Below are positions 25,662 to 33,071 of a stretch of 64,000 nucleotides of DNA, piece after piece (within the stretch, counting starts at the first letter, position 1; every line of letters starts with the position of its first letter). The notes below the pieces were generated by a model that made no database searches, had not been told where the DNA came from, and saw only the letters and a program-made list of their open reading frames with translations. A program made the translations under genes and the position numbers. Source of the stretch: Kribbella steppae (GTDB lineage Bacteria > Actinomycetota > Actinomycetes > Propionibacteriales > Kribbellaceae); assembly GCF_004342025.1 (NCBI RefSeq), contig NZ_SLWN01000003.1, positions 678,269-742,268 on the forward strand, read 5' to 3'.

Positions 25662-26597
25662 ATGCTCAACCTCTCCCGTAACACCCTGCGGGGTCTGGCC
25701 GGCGTCGCTGCCGTCGCCGCTCTCGCAGCCGCGGCACTTCCGAACGCGCAGGCCACGCCGACTGCGAACCCGGCCATCCCGGTGCTGCCGCAGCCGGGCG
25801 AGACCCCGAACCAGGCGGTCAGCACGCCGCCGGCGGGCGAAGGCCTGACGACCATGGCGTCCTCGCCGACGAACGTCGTCCGCTACAACCGGCTCTACAA
25901 CACCCCGGCGATCACGCCGTCGAAGTGCAAGGAGGTCAACGTCTCGCTGCGCACGCAGGCGGGCGTGGCGGCCTACTCCACTCAGCTCTGGACCTGCATG
26001 TACGCGGCCTGGGCGGTCCCGCTGAAGGCCGCCGGCGCGGCGTACAAGGTGAAGCCGAAGCTGTCCGTGCACAGCGGCACCAAGATCAACACCGGCTGCG
26101 GGATCGCCAACAACACCACCGGCTACTACTGCAGCGCGGGCAACGGTGTCATCTACATCCCGGCCGCCTACATCATGAAGACGTGGGGCCAGAACCCGAC
26201 CTACGCGCGGGCATGGCTGACCCAGATGATGTCGCACGAATACGGTCACCACGTCCAGTACCTGACCGGCATCCTGAACGCGTCGTGGACGCGTCAGCGG
26301 GCCTTCAGCACCAACGCCGCGCGGCTCGAGGAGAGCCGTCGCCGTGAGCTGCAGGCCTCCTGCCTGGGCGCGGCCTACATCGGCGCGAACAAGCGGTACT
26401 ACCCGATGAGCGGCGGTCTCCTGACGCAGTTCAACTACCTGATCAGCCACATGGGCGACCAGCCGGGTGGAGTCCGTGACCACGGCTCGCCGAAGAACCA
26501 CGCGTTCTGGTCGACTGCCGGCTTCAACGCGAAGCACACCTACACCGTCGCGGGCAACTGCAACACCTTCAACGCGACGTCGACGTACGTCGCCTGA
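25662..26597 (+). CDS. Secreted neutral zinc metallopeptidase
   Basis: A 311-residue exported protein. A Sec signal peptide with an AQA-T site is followed by a mature domain with the zinc motif HEYGHH (SHEYGHHVQYLTG) and a downstream conserved ESRRRELQASC segment that may supply the third ligand, as in YpfJ-like neutral zinc metallopeptidases. ATG 25662 has GGAG 5 bases upstream; GTG 25653 is an alternative adding three residues. A strong hairpin follows the stop. Confidence 0.85.
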   Translation: MLNLSRNTLRGLAGVAAVAALAAAALPNAQATPTANPAIPVLPQPGETPNQAVSTPPAGEGLTTMASSPTNVVRYNRLYNTPAITPSKCKEVNVSLRTQAGVAAYSTQLWTCMYAAWAVPLKAAGAAYKVKPKLSVHSGTKINTGCGIANNTTGYYCSAGNGVIYIPAAYIMKTWGQNPTYARAWLTQMMSHEYGHHVQYLTGILNASWTRQRAFSTNAARLEESRRRELQASCLGAAYIGANKRYYPMSGGLLTQFNYLISHMGDQPGGVRDHGSPKNHAFWSTAGFNAKHTYTVAGNCNTFNATSTYVA

Positions 26598-26621
26598 CCT
26601 GTTCAGCGGTCTAACGTAACT

Positions 26622-26657
26622 CAGCCGCCTGGTACGCGTTGGCGTACCGGGCGGCTG
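26622..26657. terminator. Rho-independent-type terminator after the metallopeptidase gene
   Basis: A 16-bp stem CAGCCGCCTGGTACGC / GCGTACCGGGCGGCTG with one mismatch and a 4-base loop, followed by a TTGCGTTTT run on the plus strand, 25 bp after the metallopeptidase stop. Confidence 0.75.
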
Positions 26658-26764
26658 TTGCGTTTTGCCGACACGTACACGATCTGCGATCGTGTGGTTA
26701 CTTGTTTCGCCAGGCGCACGCCGTACAGTTCTCCAGCGAGCAGTCTCACGGCAGGAGTAGGACA

Positions 26765-27220
26765 GTGAACTACGACGAGTTCAACACCGAGTACGCCAAG
26801 GTGCTGGACAAGATCAAGAGCGGCAGGTGCAGCTGGTCCGAGCTGTCCGGTCACGTGACCCGGCTGCGCCAGTCGACCGCCGGGATCACCGTGCCGGTGG
26901 AGCGGACCCAGGTCGACCACGATCTGGCCGCACTGAGCCAGATGGTCGACATGTCGCGGCGCACCAACGACAAGGAGGACGTCTGGACGGTCACGTCCGA
27001 CGCGATCCGCAAGGCCAGTAGCCAGGAAGGCACGGTCGCGGACCGGATCGCCCGGATCGAGGCGAGCATCAACGAGATCGCCAACCTCGCGAACCGGAAC
27101 CCGGACGAGCGGGACGCGCTGATGCAGTCGACCAGCACCCTGCGCATCCTGCACTCGTCGCTGCAGAGCTCGCTCCGCGCCGAAGAGGCCGAAGCCGCAG
27201 CCGCCGCCGCCGCACGCTGA
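26765..27220 (+). CDS. Helical protein of unknown function with Ala-rich tail
   Basis: A 151-residue cytosolic protein, starting at a GTG preceded by CAGGAGTAGG. It is almost entirely helical with coiled-coil-like stretches (FNTEYAKVLDKI, VADRIARIEASINEIANL) and ends in a run of Glu/Ala then Ala. No family recognised. It is monocistronic, between two terminator-like hairpins. Confidence 0.75.
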   Translation: MNYDEFNTEYAKVLDKIKSGRCSWSELSGHVTRLRQSTAGITVPVERTQVDHDLAALSQMVDMSRRTNDKEDVWTVTSDAIRKASSQEGTVADRIARIEASINEIANLANRNPDERDALMQSTSTLRILHSSLQSSLRAEEAEAAAAAAAR

Positions 27221-27260
27221 CTTCCCCCGGGTGCCACCCGCCAGGTGCTCCCGGTTGTCG

Positions 27261-27300
27261 AACGTCAGCCGCCGATCCCAGAGGTCGAGCGGCTGACGTT
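27261..27300. terminator. Bidirectional terminator hairpin
   Basis: Perfect 12-bp arms AACGTCAGCCGC (27261-27272) and GCGGCTGACGTT (27289-27300) with a 16-base loop, placed between two convergent genes. TTTCG follows on the plus strand. Confidence 0.75.
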
Positions 27301-27306
27301 TCGCGT

Positions 27307-28962
27307 TCAGATCCCCAACGCGGCCGACAGCGACTGCTTGACCGCGGCCAGATCCTCGGCCGCCTGACTGCGGGCCGCTGAGACGTCCGAGTCCGCCACC
27401 GGGATGACCACCTCGAGGTAGCACTTCAGCTTGGGCTCGGTGCCGGACGGACGCACCACCACCCGAGCGCCCTCGGACAGCGTGTACCGAAGGCCGTCGG
27501 TCGGCGGCAGGGTCTTGCTGCCCTCGCTGAGGTCGTCAACCCGCTCGACCGTGTGACTGCCCAGTACCGTGGGGGGAGCGGCCCGCAGCCGCTCCATGGC
27601 GGTCGTGATCAGCGACAGATCCTCAACCCTGATTGACAGTTGGTCGGTCGCGTGCAGGCCGTGCTTCATCGCGAGGTCGTCGAGGAGATCGAGCAGTGTG
27701 CGCCCCTCGGACTTGGCCCGGGCCGCCATCTGCAGCACTCGCACCAGCGTCGAGACACCGTCCTTGTCCCTCACCGCGTCCGGGTCGACGCAGTACCCGA
27801 GCGCCTCCTCATAGCCGAAGACCAGCCCCGGCACGCGGCCGATCCACTTGAAGCCGGTGAGCGTCTCGACGTACCCGACGCCGTACGACGCCGCGATCTT
27901 GCCCAGCAGCGACGACGACACGATCGAGCATGCGGCCACCCCGGACGGCCGCGACGCCAGCAGGAACTCGCCGAGCAACCCGCCCAGCTCGTCCCCGCGC
28001 AGCATCCGCCAGCCACGTTGCGCCGGATCTTGGGCCGCCGGATCCGGTACGGCGACCGCACACCGATCCGCATCGGGATCGTTCGCCACCGCGATGTCCG
28101 CGCCCACCGACCGGGCCAGCTCGAGCGCGGCGTCGATCGCGCCCGGCTCCTCCGGGTTCGGGAACGACACGGTCGGGAAGTCCGGATCGGGGTCCGCCTG
28201 CGATGCCACGACGGCCGCTTCGGAGAACCCCGCACGGGCGATCGCGGCCTCGACCAGCGACCGCCCGACGCCGTGCAGCGGCGTGTAGGCCACGGTCAGC
28301 GCCCGCGGCGCGTCCTCGGGGACCAGCGCCGCGATCCGGTCCAAGTAGGCGCCCAGGAGCTCCTCACCGGTCGTCTGCCAGTCGTCCCCGCGCGGCACTG
28401 TGTCCAGCGGCCCGACGGCGGCGATCGCCGCGGCGATCTCCGCGTCCGCCGGTGGCACGATCTGCGACCCGTCACCCAGGTACACCTTGTAGCCGTTGTC
28501 CTGCGGCGGATTGTGCGACGCCGTCACGACCACCCCGGCCACAGCCTTCAGATGCCTGATCCCGAAGGCAACCACCGGCGTCGGAGCTGGCCGATCCAGC
28601 AGTACGGCGTCCAGGCCGGCGCCTCGGACCACGGCCGCGGTGTCCCGGGCGAAAACATCGGACTTGTGCCGGGCGTCGTACCCGATCAGGACCGGGCCGC
28701 CGGTGAGTCCCTTCGCCTTCAGGTAGGCGCAGAGGCCGGCCGCGGCGCGGATGACCACGATCCGGTTCATCCGGTTCGGTCCGGCGCCGACGGCGCCGCG
28801 CAGTCCCGCCGTACCGAACTCGAGAGTCCCGGCGAAGCGGTCGGCCAGCTCGTCGGCGGCACCGATGTCCAGCAACTGGGCCAGCTCGGCGCGCGTGTCG
28901 GGGTCGGGGTCCTCGCTCAGCCAGGCTTCGGCGGCGGCGCGCAAGTCATCGTTGACGGTCAC
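27307..28962 (-). CDS. Phosphohexomutase-family enzyme (phosphomannomutase/phosphopentomutase type)
   Basis: A 551-residue alpha-D-phosphohexomutase. The active-site Ser is in VVTASHNPPQDNGYK, the Mg site in NDPDADRCAV, the sugar-binding loop in GYEEALGY, and the phosphate-binding loop in VRPSGTEPK. Mutases of this long form interconvert sugar 1- and 6-phosphates or pentose 1- and 5-phosphates. Because deoC and ALDH genes lie nearby, a phosphopentomutase-like role in nucleoside sugar catabolism is attractive, but the substrate is not determined by sequence. Confidence 0.88.
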   Translation of the reverse strand: MTVNDDLRAAAEAWLSEDPDPDTRAELAQLLDIGAADELADRFAGTLEFGTAGLRGAVGAGPNRMNRIVVIRAAAGLCAYLKAKGLTGGPVLIGYDARHKSDVFARDTAAVVRGAGLDAVLLDRPAPTPVVAFGIRHLKAVAGVVVTASHNPPQDNGYKVYLGDGSQIVPPADAEIAAAIAAVGPLDTVPRGDDWQTTGEELLGAYLDRIAALVPEDAPRALTVAYTPLHGVGRSLVEAAIARAGFSEAAVVASQADPDPDFPTVSFPNPEEPGAIDAALELARSVGADIAVANDPDADRCAVAVPDPAAQDPAQRGWRMLRGDELGGLLGEFLLASRPSGVAACSIVSSSLLGKIAASYGVGYVETLTGFKWIGRVPGLVFGYEEALGYCVDPDAVRDKDGVSTLVRVLQMAARAKSEGRTLLDLLDDLAMKHGLHATDQLSIRVEDLSLITTAMERLRAAPPTVLGSHTVERVDDLSEGSKTLPPTDGLRYTLSEGARVVVRPSGTEPKLKCYLEVVIPVADSDVSAARSQAAEDLAAVKQSLSAALGI

Positions 28963-28989
28963 TCCGGCACGATATCCGCCGTACGACGA

Positions 28990-29451
28990 CTAATGCCCGG
29001 ACGACTGGCAGGGGCGCGCGCGGAGGTCGGCGACGTAGTCGTCCGGCGCGCCGGCGGCCTCGGCCGCCTCGGCCAGGATGCCCAGGTAGCGGGCCGAGGG
29101 GAGACCGCCCTCGTAGGCGTTCAGGACGTACATCCAGGCCAGTTGCTCGCCGTCCAGCGTCTGCACCCGGACCTGGATCTTGCTGTAGACGTCCTGGTCG
29201 ATCCACTCCCACTCGTCCAGCCGCTCGACGTCCTTGGGGTGGACGTCGTACAGCGCGACGAAGACCTGGTTGGCCGGGTGCGACGGGTCCTCGACGACGG
29301 TGGCCATGGCGCCCTCCCAGCCGAGTTCCTCCCCGCCGAAGGTGAGGCGCCAGCCGATGATCCACCCGGTCCCGCGCAGGGGGGAGTACGGGCACCGCTC
29401 AGCCATCAGGTTCGGGTCCAGATTCGACGCAAACGCGGCGTACAGGGTCAC
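28990..29451 (-). CDS. Gamma-glutamylcyclotransferase-like protein
   Basis: A 153-residue protein of the GGCT/AIG2-like fold. It begins at GTG with LYAAFASNLDPNLM, the family's substrate-binding motif (usually YGSNL), and has GWRLTFGGEE and the later YDVHPKDVERLDEWE segment. Family enzymes release 5-oxoproline from gamma-glutamyl compounds. An extended frame upstream is antisense to the next gene and was rejected. It is divergent from the flavoprotein gene 31 bp away. Confidence 0.82.
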   Translation of the reverse strand: MTLYAAFASNLDPNLMAERCPYSPLRGTGWIIGWRLTFGGEELGWEGAMATVVEDPSHPANQVFVALYDVHPKDVERLDEWEWIDQDVYSKIQVRVQTLDGEQLAWMYVLNAYEGGLPSARYLGILAEAAEAAGAPDDYVADLRARPCQSSGH

Positions 29452-29482
29452 GACGAAACAGGATACGGAAGAATGACCTCCC

Positions 29483-30862
29483 GTGGCGCGAGTTGTGATC
29501 ATCGGTGGCGGTCCGGGCGGGTACGAAGCGGCCAGTGCGGCCGCCCAATTGGGCGCGGAGGTGACGGTCGTCGATTCCGACGGAATCGGCGGTTCTGCCG
29601 TGCTCACCGACTGCGTGCCCAGTAAGACGCTGATAGCGACGGCCGAGGTGATGACGGAGGTCGAGGAGGCCGGTCAGCTCGGCGTCCGGCTCGAGGACGG
29701 TGACGACGATCCGGCGAACTCCGTGCGTGTCGATCTCTCCGTCGTCAACCAACGGGTCAAGCGGCTGGCGGCCGCGCAGTCCGACGGGATCACCCGGCGG
29801 CTGGAGCGGGACAAGATCCGGATCATCCAGGGCCGCGGCCGGCTGGACGGGCCGGAGACCGTTGTCGTCGGCGACGAACGGCTCGAGGCGGACGTCGTCC
29901 TGATCGCCACCGGGGCAAGGCCGCGGATCCTGTCCGGCTCCGAGCCGGACGGGGAGCGGATCCTGACCTGGGAGCAGGTCTACGAGCTGGAGGAGCTGCC
30001 GGAGCGGCTGATCGTGGTCGGGTCCGGTGTCACCGGTGCGGAGTTCGCCAGCGCGTACGACGCCCTGGGCACCGACGTGGTCCTGGTGTCGTCGCGGGAC
30101 CGGGTGCTTCCCGGTGAGGACGCCGACGCGGCCGCCGTCCTGGAGGACGTCTTCAAGCGGCGTGGGCTGACCGTGCTGGGCAAGTCCCGGGCCGAGTCGG
30201 TGAAGCGGCACGGCGACGGGGTCGTGGTGACCCTGACCGACGGCCGGACGGTGGAGGGTTCGCACGCGCTGCTGGCGGTCGGATCACTGCCGAACACCGA
30301 TGACATGGGTCTGGTCGAGTCGGGCGTGTCGCTGGGCGACGGCGGCTTCGTCACGGTCGATCGGGTCAGCCGGACGACGGCCCGCGGGGTCTACGCAGCC
30401 GGCGACTGCACTGGCATCCTGATGCTAGCCTCGGTCGCCGCCATGCAGGGCCGGATCGCGATGGCGCACGCCCTCGGCGACGCGGTCACCCCGCTGGACC
30501 AGTCGACCGTCTCCGCGAACGTCTTCACCGCCCCGGAGATCGCCACCGTCGGCGTCTCCCAGGCGGTCGTCGACGCCGGCGACACGACGGCGATCGTGGT
30601 CAAGGTCCCGCTGTCCGACAACGCCCGGGCCAAGATGCAGGGCGTCCGGGACGGCTTCGTCAAACTCTTCTGCCTCCCGAACACCGGGATCATCGTCGGC
30701 GGCGTGGTCGTCGCCCCCCGCGCCAGCGAACTCATCCACCCCATCTCCCTGGCCGTCGGCGCCCGCCTCACCGTCGATCAGATGGCCCAGTCCTTCACTG
30801 TCTACCCCTCGGTCTCCGGCTCCATCGCCGAAGCGGCCAGAAGGCTGCACCTCCGCTCATGA
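29483..30862 (+). CDS. lpdA: LpdA-type NAD(P)H-quinone dehydrogenase, flavoprotein disulfide reductase family
   Basis: A 459-residue FAD protein with dihydrolipoamide dehydrogenase architecture: FAD motif VVIIGGGPGGYEAA, NAD motif VVGSGVTGAEFA, ARGVYAAGDCTG, and the dimerisation domain. The redox-active CxxxxC is lost: the region reads GGSAVLTDCVPSK with one Cys only. The same loss is known in mycobacterial LpdA (Rv3303c), which reduces quinones rather than lipoamide. GTG start. Its stop overlaps the next start (ATGA). Confidence 0.88.
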   Translation: MARVVIIGGGPGGYEAASAAAQLGAEVTVVDSDGIGGSAVLTDCVPSKTLIATAEVMTEVEEAGQLGVRLEDGDDDPANSVRVDLSVVNQRVKRLAAAQSDGITRRLERDKIRIIQGRGRLDGPETVVVGDERLEADVVLIATGARPRILSGSEPDGERILTWEQVYELEELPERLIVVGSGVTGAEFASAYDALGTDVVLVSSRDRVLPGEDADAAAVLEDVFKRRGLTVLGKSRAESVKRHGDGVVVTLTDGRTVEGSHALLAVGSLPNTDDMGLVESGVSLGDGGFVTVDRVSRTTARGVYAAGDCTGILMLASVAAMQGRIAMAHALGDAVTPLDQSTVSANVFTAPEIATVGVSQAVVDAGDTTAIVVKVPLSDNARAKMQGVRDGFVKLFCLPNTGIIVGGVVVAPRASELIHPISLAVGARLTVDQMAQSFTVYPSVSGSIAEAARRLHLRS

Positions 30863-31137
30863 AGTTCCTGGTGCTGTGGCAGATGGAGCTGAGCCTGCTG
30901 TCTCCCGAGATGGCCCGGGCGGTCGGTGCGATGCCGGAGTACGGCGAACGCCTGCAGCGCGAGGGCAAGGTGCTGGCCCGGTACCACGTGGTCGGATCGC
31001 ACGGCGGGGCCTGGATCTACGAGGTCGACTCGCACGAGGAGTTCGAACGGCTGCTCGGCCGGGCGCCGGTCTTCAACTTCGCCCGCTACACCGTGCACGC
31101 CCTGGCCGAGATGGATTCCGGCCGCCCGGGCGATTGA
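30859..31137 (+). CDS. Small muconolactone isomerase-like protein
   Basis: A 92-residue protein with the ferredoxin-like fold pattern of muconolactone delta-isomerase relatives (MKFLVLWQMELSLL, EGKVLARYHVVGSHGGAWIYEVDSHEEFERLL). It is translationally coupled to lpdA by ATGA. A catalytic role is not supported, as no other aromatic ring-cleavage genes are present; it may be a stress-related dimeric alpha/beta-barrel protein. Confidence 0.72.
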   Translation: MKFLVLWQMELSLLSPEMARAVGAMPEYGERLQREGKVLARYHVVGSHGGAWIYEVDSHEEFERLLGRAPVFNFARYTVHALAEMDSGRPGD

Positions 31138-31183
31138 CGCGGCCGCCGCGGCCGAGGGATGGTGACTGCACGGGAGGGGTCCC

Positions 31184-31585
31184 ATGTTCGAGGATCGGAG
31201 TGACCTGGCCGTCGACCGTCATCTGGTCGTCAGTCACCGGCTGCGTGCCCGCCGGCTGCAACTCGGCCTGACGCAGAAGCAACTGGTCAGCCGGCTGGCG
31301 CGGCGGGGGATCAGAACGACCAACAAGACGTTGTCCAGCTTCGAGCACGGCGCCGGCGTCGACGTGGTTCGGTTGCCCGAACTGGCCGCGGCGCTCGACT
31401 GCACCGTCACCTACCTGCTCGGTCTGACCGAGGATCCGGCCCGTTGGGAGCCCGACCACGCGAGTGCGCCGGACGACCGGCCGGTCCCGCGTCCCGCCGT
31501 ATTGACCTCAACGGGAATCGTGAGTCAGCCGGCCGGTCACGGGATTCTCGGCCCGGACATCCCGGCCCGGCCGCCCCGCCGCTGA
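31184..31585 (+). CDS. XRE-family HTH regulator at the hydrogenase island edge
   Basis: A 133-residue protein. The Cro/CI-type HTH covers about residues 18-75 (LRARRLQLGLTQKQLVSRLARRG, TTNKTLSSFEHG, AALDCTVTYLLGLTEDP), followed by a disordered Pro-rich tail. A GGGAGGGG ribosome site precedes the ATG. The gene converges with the last gene of the hydrogenase operon and overlaps it by 49 bp, so antisense interference between them is possible. Its target is unknown. Confidence 0.82.
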   Translation: MFEDRSDLAVDRHLVVSHRLRARRLQLGLTQKQLVSRLARRGIRTTNKTLSSFEHGAGVDVVRLPELAAALDCTVTYLLGLTEDPARWEPDHASAPDDRPVPRPAVLTSTGIVSQPAGHGILGPDIPARPPRR

Positions 31586-32244
31586 GCCATTCGCTCGTTC
31601 ACCAGGGTCAGGTGGTGCGCCGAATAGTGGCGTAAGGCAACCATCTGGGCCGGGGTCAGCCGGTCGCAGACCCACTCCCAGTGCAGCGACACCCAGTCGC
31701 CCGGATCCAACCGCTCGATCAGGCGCACGCCGTCGAAACCACGGATCGCGGTCTCCTGCTGCGGCGGGCCGAGGGCGAGTTGGCTGCCGTCCCACAGCAG
31801 TGGTCGCGACTCCACCACGACGTGGTCGGTGGTGTCCGCGATCACCCGGCCCCACCGGATCCGGCACTGGTCGAGCACCCGGAGTGCTTGCGCCGTACGG
31901 CGTTCGTCGCCCAGCAGATCCGCCCACGGATACAGGCAGAACACCTGGTAGCTGTGATGGGGCAGACCGCCGCGGGCGTTGCGGGCCCGGTCCAGCAGCC
32001 GGTTGCCGATCCAGTAGGCCTCGACCACCTCGCGGTCGAGTGGATCCGCCGTACCGGTGGCCGCGGCGATCAGGCGCAGCTGGGGCCAGGCGCCCTCGAA
32101 CTGCTTCGCCAGCGCGCGGAATCCGCCGTCGGCCCGGCCCAGAGCGCCGTACTCCAGCAAGGCATCGGCGTCGGCGGGACCGCAGTACCCGAGCCGGTTG
32201 GGTGCGAACGCGTACCGGACGAACAGTGCCGGGCCAGTCGTCAC
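31537..32244 (-). CDS. Hydrogenase-island accessory protein (DUF6390-like)
   Basis: A 235-residue protein starting MTTGPALFVRYAFAPNRLGYCGP, a pattern I associate with DUF6390-type proteins encoded beside actinobacterial [NiFe] hydrogenases. No catalytic motif or membrane segment. Its start overlaps the HypC stop by 4 bp (ATGA), making it the last gene of the hhySL operon. Role unknown; the restriction to hydrogenase loci suggests maturation or electron transfer. Family name is from memory. Confidence 0.8.
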   Translation of the reverse strand: MTTGPALFVRYAFAPNRLGYCGPADADALLEYGALGRADGGFRALAKQFEGAWPQLRLIAAATGTADPLDREVVEAYWIGNRLLDRARNARGGLPHHSYQVFCLYPWADLLGDERRTAQALRVLDQCRIRWGRVIADTTDHVVVESRPLLWDGSQLALGPPQQETAIRGFDGVRLIERLDPGDWVSLHWEWVCDRLTPAQMVALRHYSAHHLTLVNERMAQRRGGRAGMSGPRIP

Positions 32245-32459
32245 AGGTCGGCCCCGAAGAACGCCATCGCGTCGGCAGCGCGCTCCGGTGACATCCGCTC
32301 GAGCGCGAAACCGCTGTGGATCAGCACGTATTCACCGGGGACGAACGGCCCGTCGAGCAGGGACAGGTTGATCTCCCGGACGACACCGGCCACCTCGATC
32401 CGGCCGAGGTCCGCGCCGTCCGGGCAGTCGACCACCCGACCCGGGATACCGAGGCACAT
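32241..32459 (-). CDS. hypC: Hydrogenase maturation chaperone HypC, operon copy
   Basis: A 72-residue HypC/HupF. The obligatory N-terminal Cys follows the initiator Met (MCLGIPGRVV), and the protein has the OB-fold pattern through LIHSGFALERM. HypC binds the Fe(CN)2CO precursor with HypD and delivers it to the large subunit. A second HypC is encoded at 42428. This copy lies in the structural operon, so it may be dedicated to HhyL. Coupled by ATGA to the gene downstream. Confidence 0.92.
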   Translation of the reverse strand: MCLGIPGRVVDCPDGADLGRIEVAGVVREINLSLLDGPFVPGEYVLIHSGFALERMSPERAADAMAFFGADL

Positions 32460-32463
32460 CGGG

Positions 32464-32565
32464 CTACATGTCCCTGATCCGCAGGTAGCGCCGGATGTCC
32501 TCCAGCCCGTAGTAGCCGATCGCCAACAGCACCAGCAGCAGCAATCCCAGCAGCATGAGGCGCAT
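32464..32565 (-). CDS. 33-residue single-pass membrane peptide (DUF6893-like)
   Basis: A tiny gene encoding MRLMLLGLLLLVLLAIG followed by YYGLEDIRRYLRIRDM. One hydrophobic helix with a basic/amphipathic C-terminal tail. GAGGAG lies upstream and the ATG overlaps the stop of the maturation protease gene (ATGA), so it is coupled and not a random frame. HypC follows 4 bp later. It resembles small DUF6893-type proteins reported beside actinobacterial hydrogenases (from memory). A membrane tether for the hydrogenase, whose small subunit lacks a visible anchor, is possible but unproven. Confidence 0.75.
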   Translation of the reverse strand: MRLMLLGLLLLVLLAIGYYGLEDIRRYLRIRDM

Positions 32566-33071
32566 CACGAACTCCTCTCCGTCACCCCCACCGGCCGATC
32601 AGCCGGTACGGCGCTCTGTCCGGTGACCAGATCGGTCACCACTTGAACTGCGGTCGCGACCGCGTCCTGGACGGCCGACGACAACCCGATCCCGGCGTCG
32701 ATGCCGGCCGGCTCGCAACCGACCACCACCACTGGTCCCACCGTGCCACCGAGCCGCGGAACAAGCGAGAGCACAGCGTCCGGTGCGAGGTCGTGGGCGT
32801 CCATGCTGACCTCCGGCCCGGGCTCGGCGCCCGGCTCGGCCTCGATCACGTACACCGTCCCCGGCGATCCACCCCGCTGGACCGCGTCGACCAGCACGAC
32901 CAGTTCGTAGGGCTCGAGCAGTTGGTAGGCGAGGTGGATGCCCCGGATCCCGAAGTCGCGCACCTCGACGCCGTCCGGCAGGCTCCGCTTGGCGAGCTCC
33001 TCGACGACCGCGACGCCGAACGCGTCGTCACCGCAGAACAGGTTGCCCAGCCCGGCCACGAGAATGGTCAT
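32565..33071 (-). CDS. Hydrogenase maturation endopeptidase, M52 family
   Basis: A 168-residue HycI/HyaD-type protease that removes the C-terminal extension of the large subunit after Ni insertion. Motifs: VAGLGNLFCGDDAFGVAVVE with the nickel-sensing Asp/Glu residues, VVLVDAVQRGG, and SMDAHDLAP with the conserved His. ATGA overlaps on both sides couple it to its neighbours. Its substrate should be HhyL, encoded three genes further upstream in the operon. Confidence 0.93.
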   Translation of the reverse strand: MTILVAGLGNLFCGDDAFGVAVVEELAKRSLPDGVEVRDFGIRGIHLAYQLLEPYELVVLVDAVQRGGSPGTVYVIEAEPGAEPGPEVSMDAHDLAPDAVLSLVPRLGGTVGPVVVVGCEPAGIDAGIGLSSAVQDAVATAVQVVTDLVTGQSAVPADRPVGVTERSS

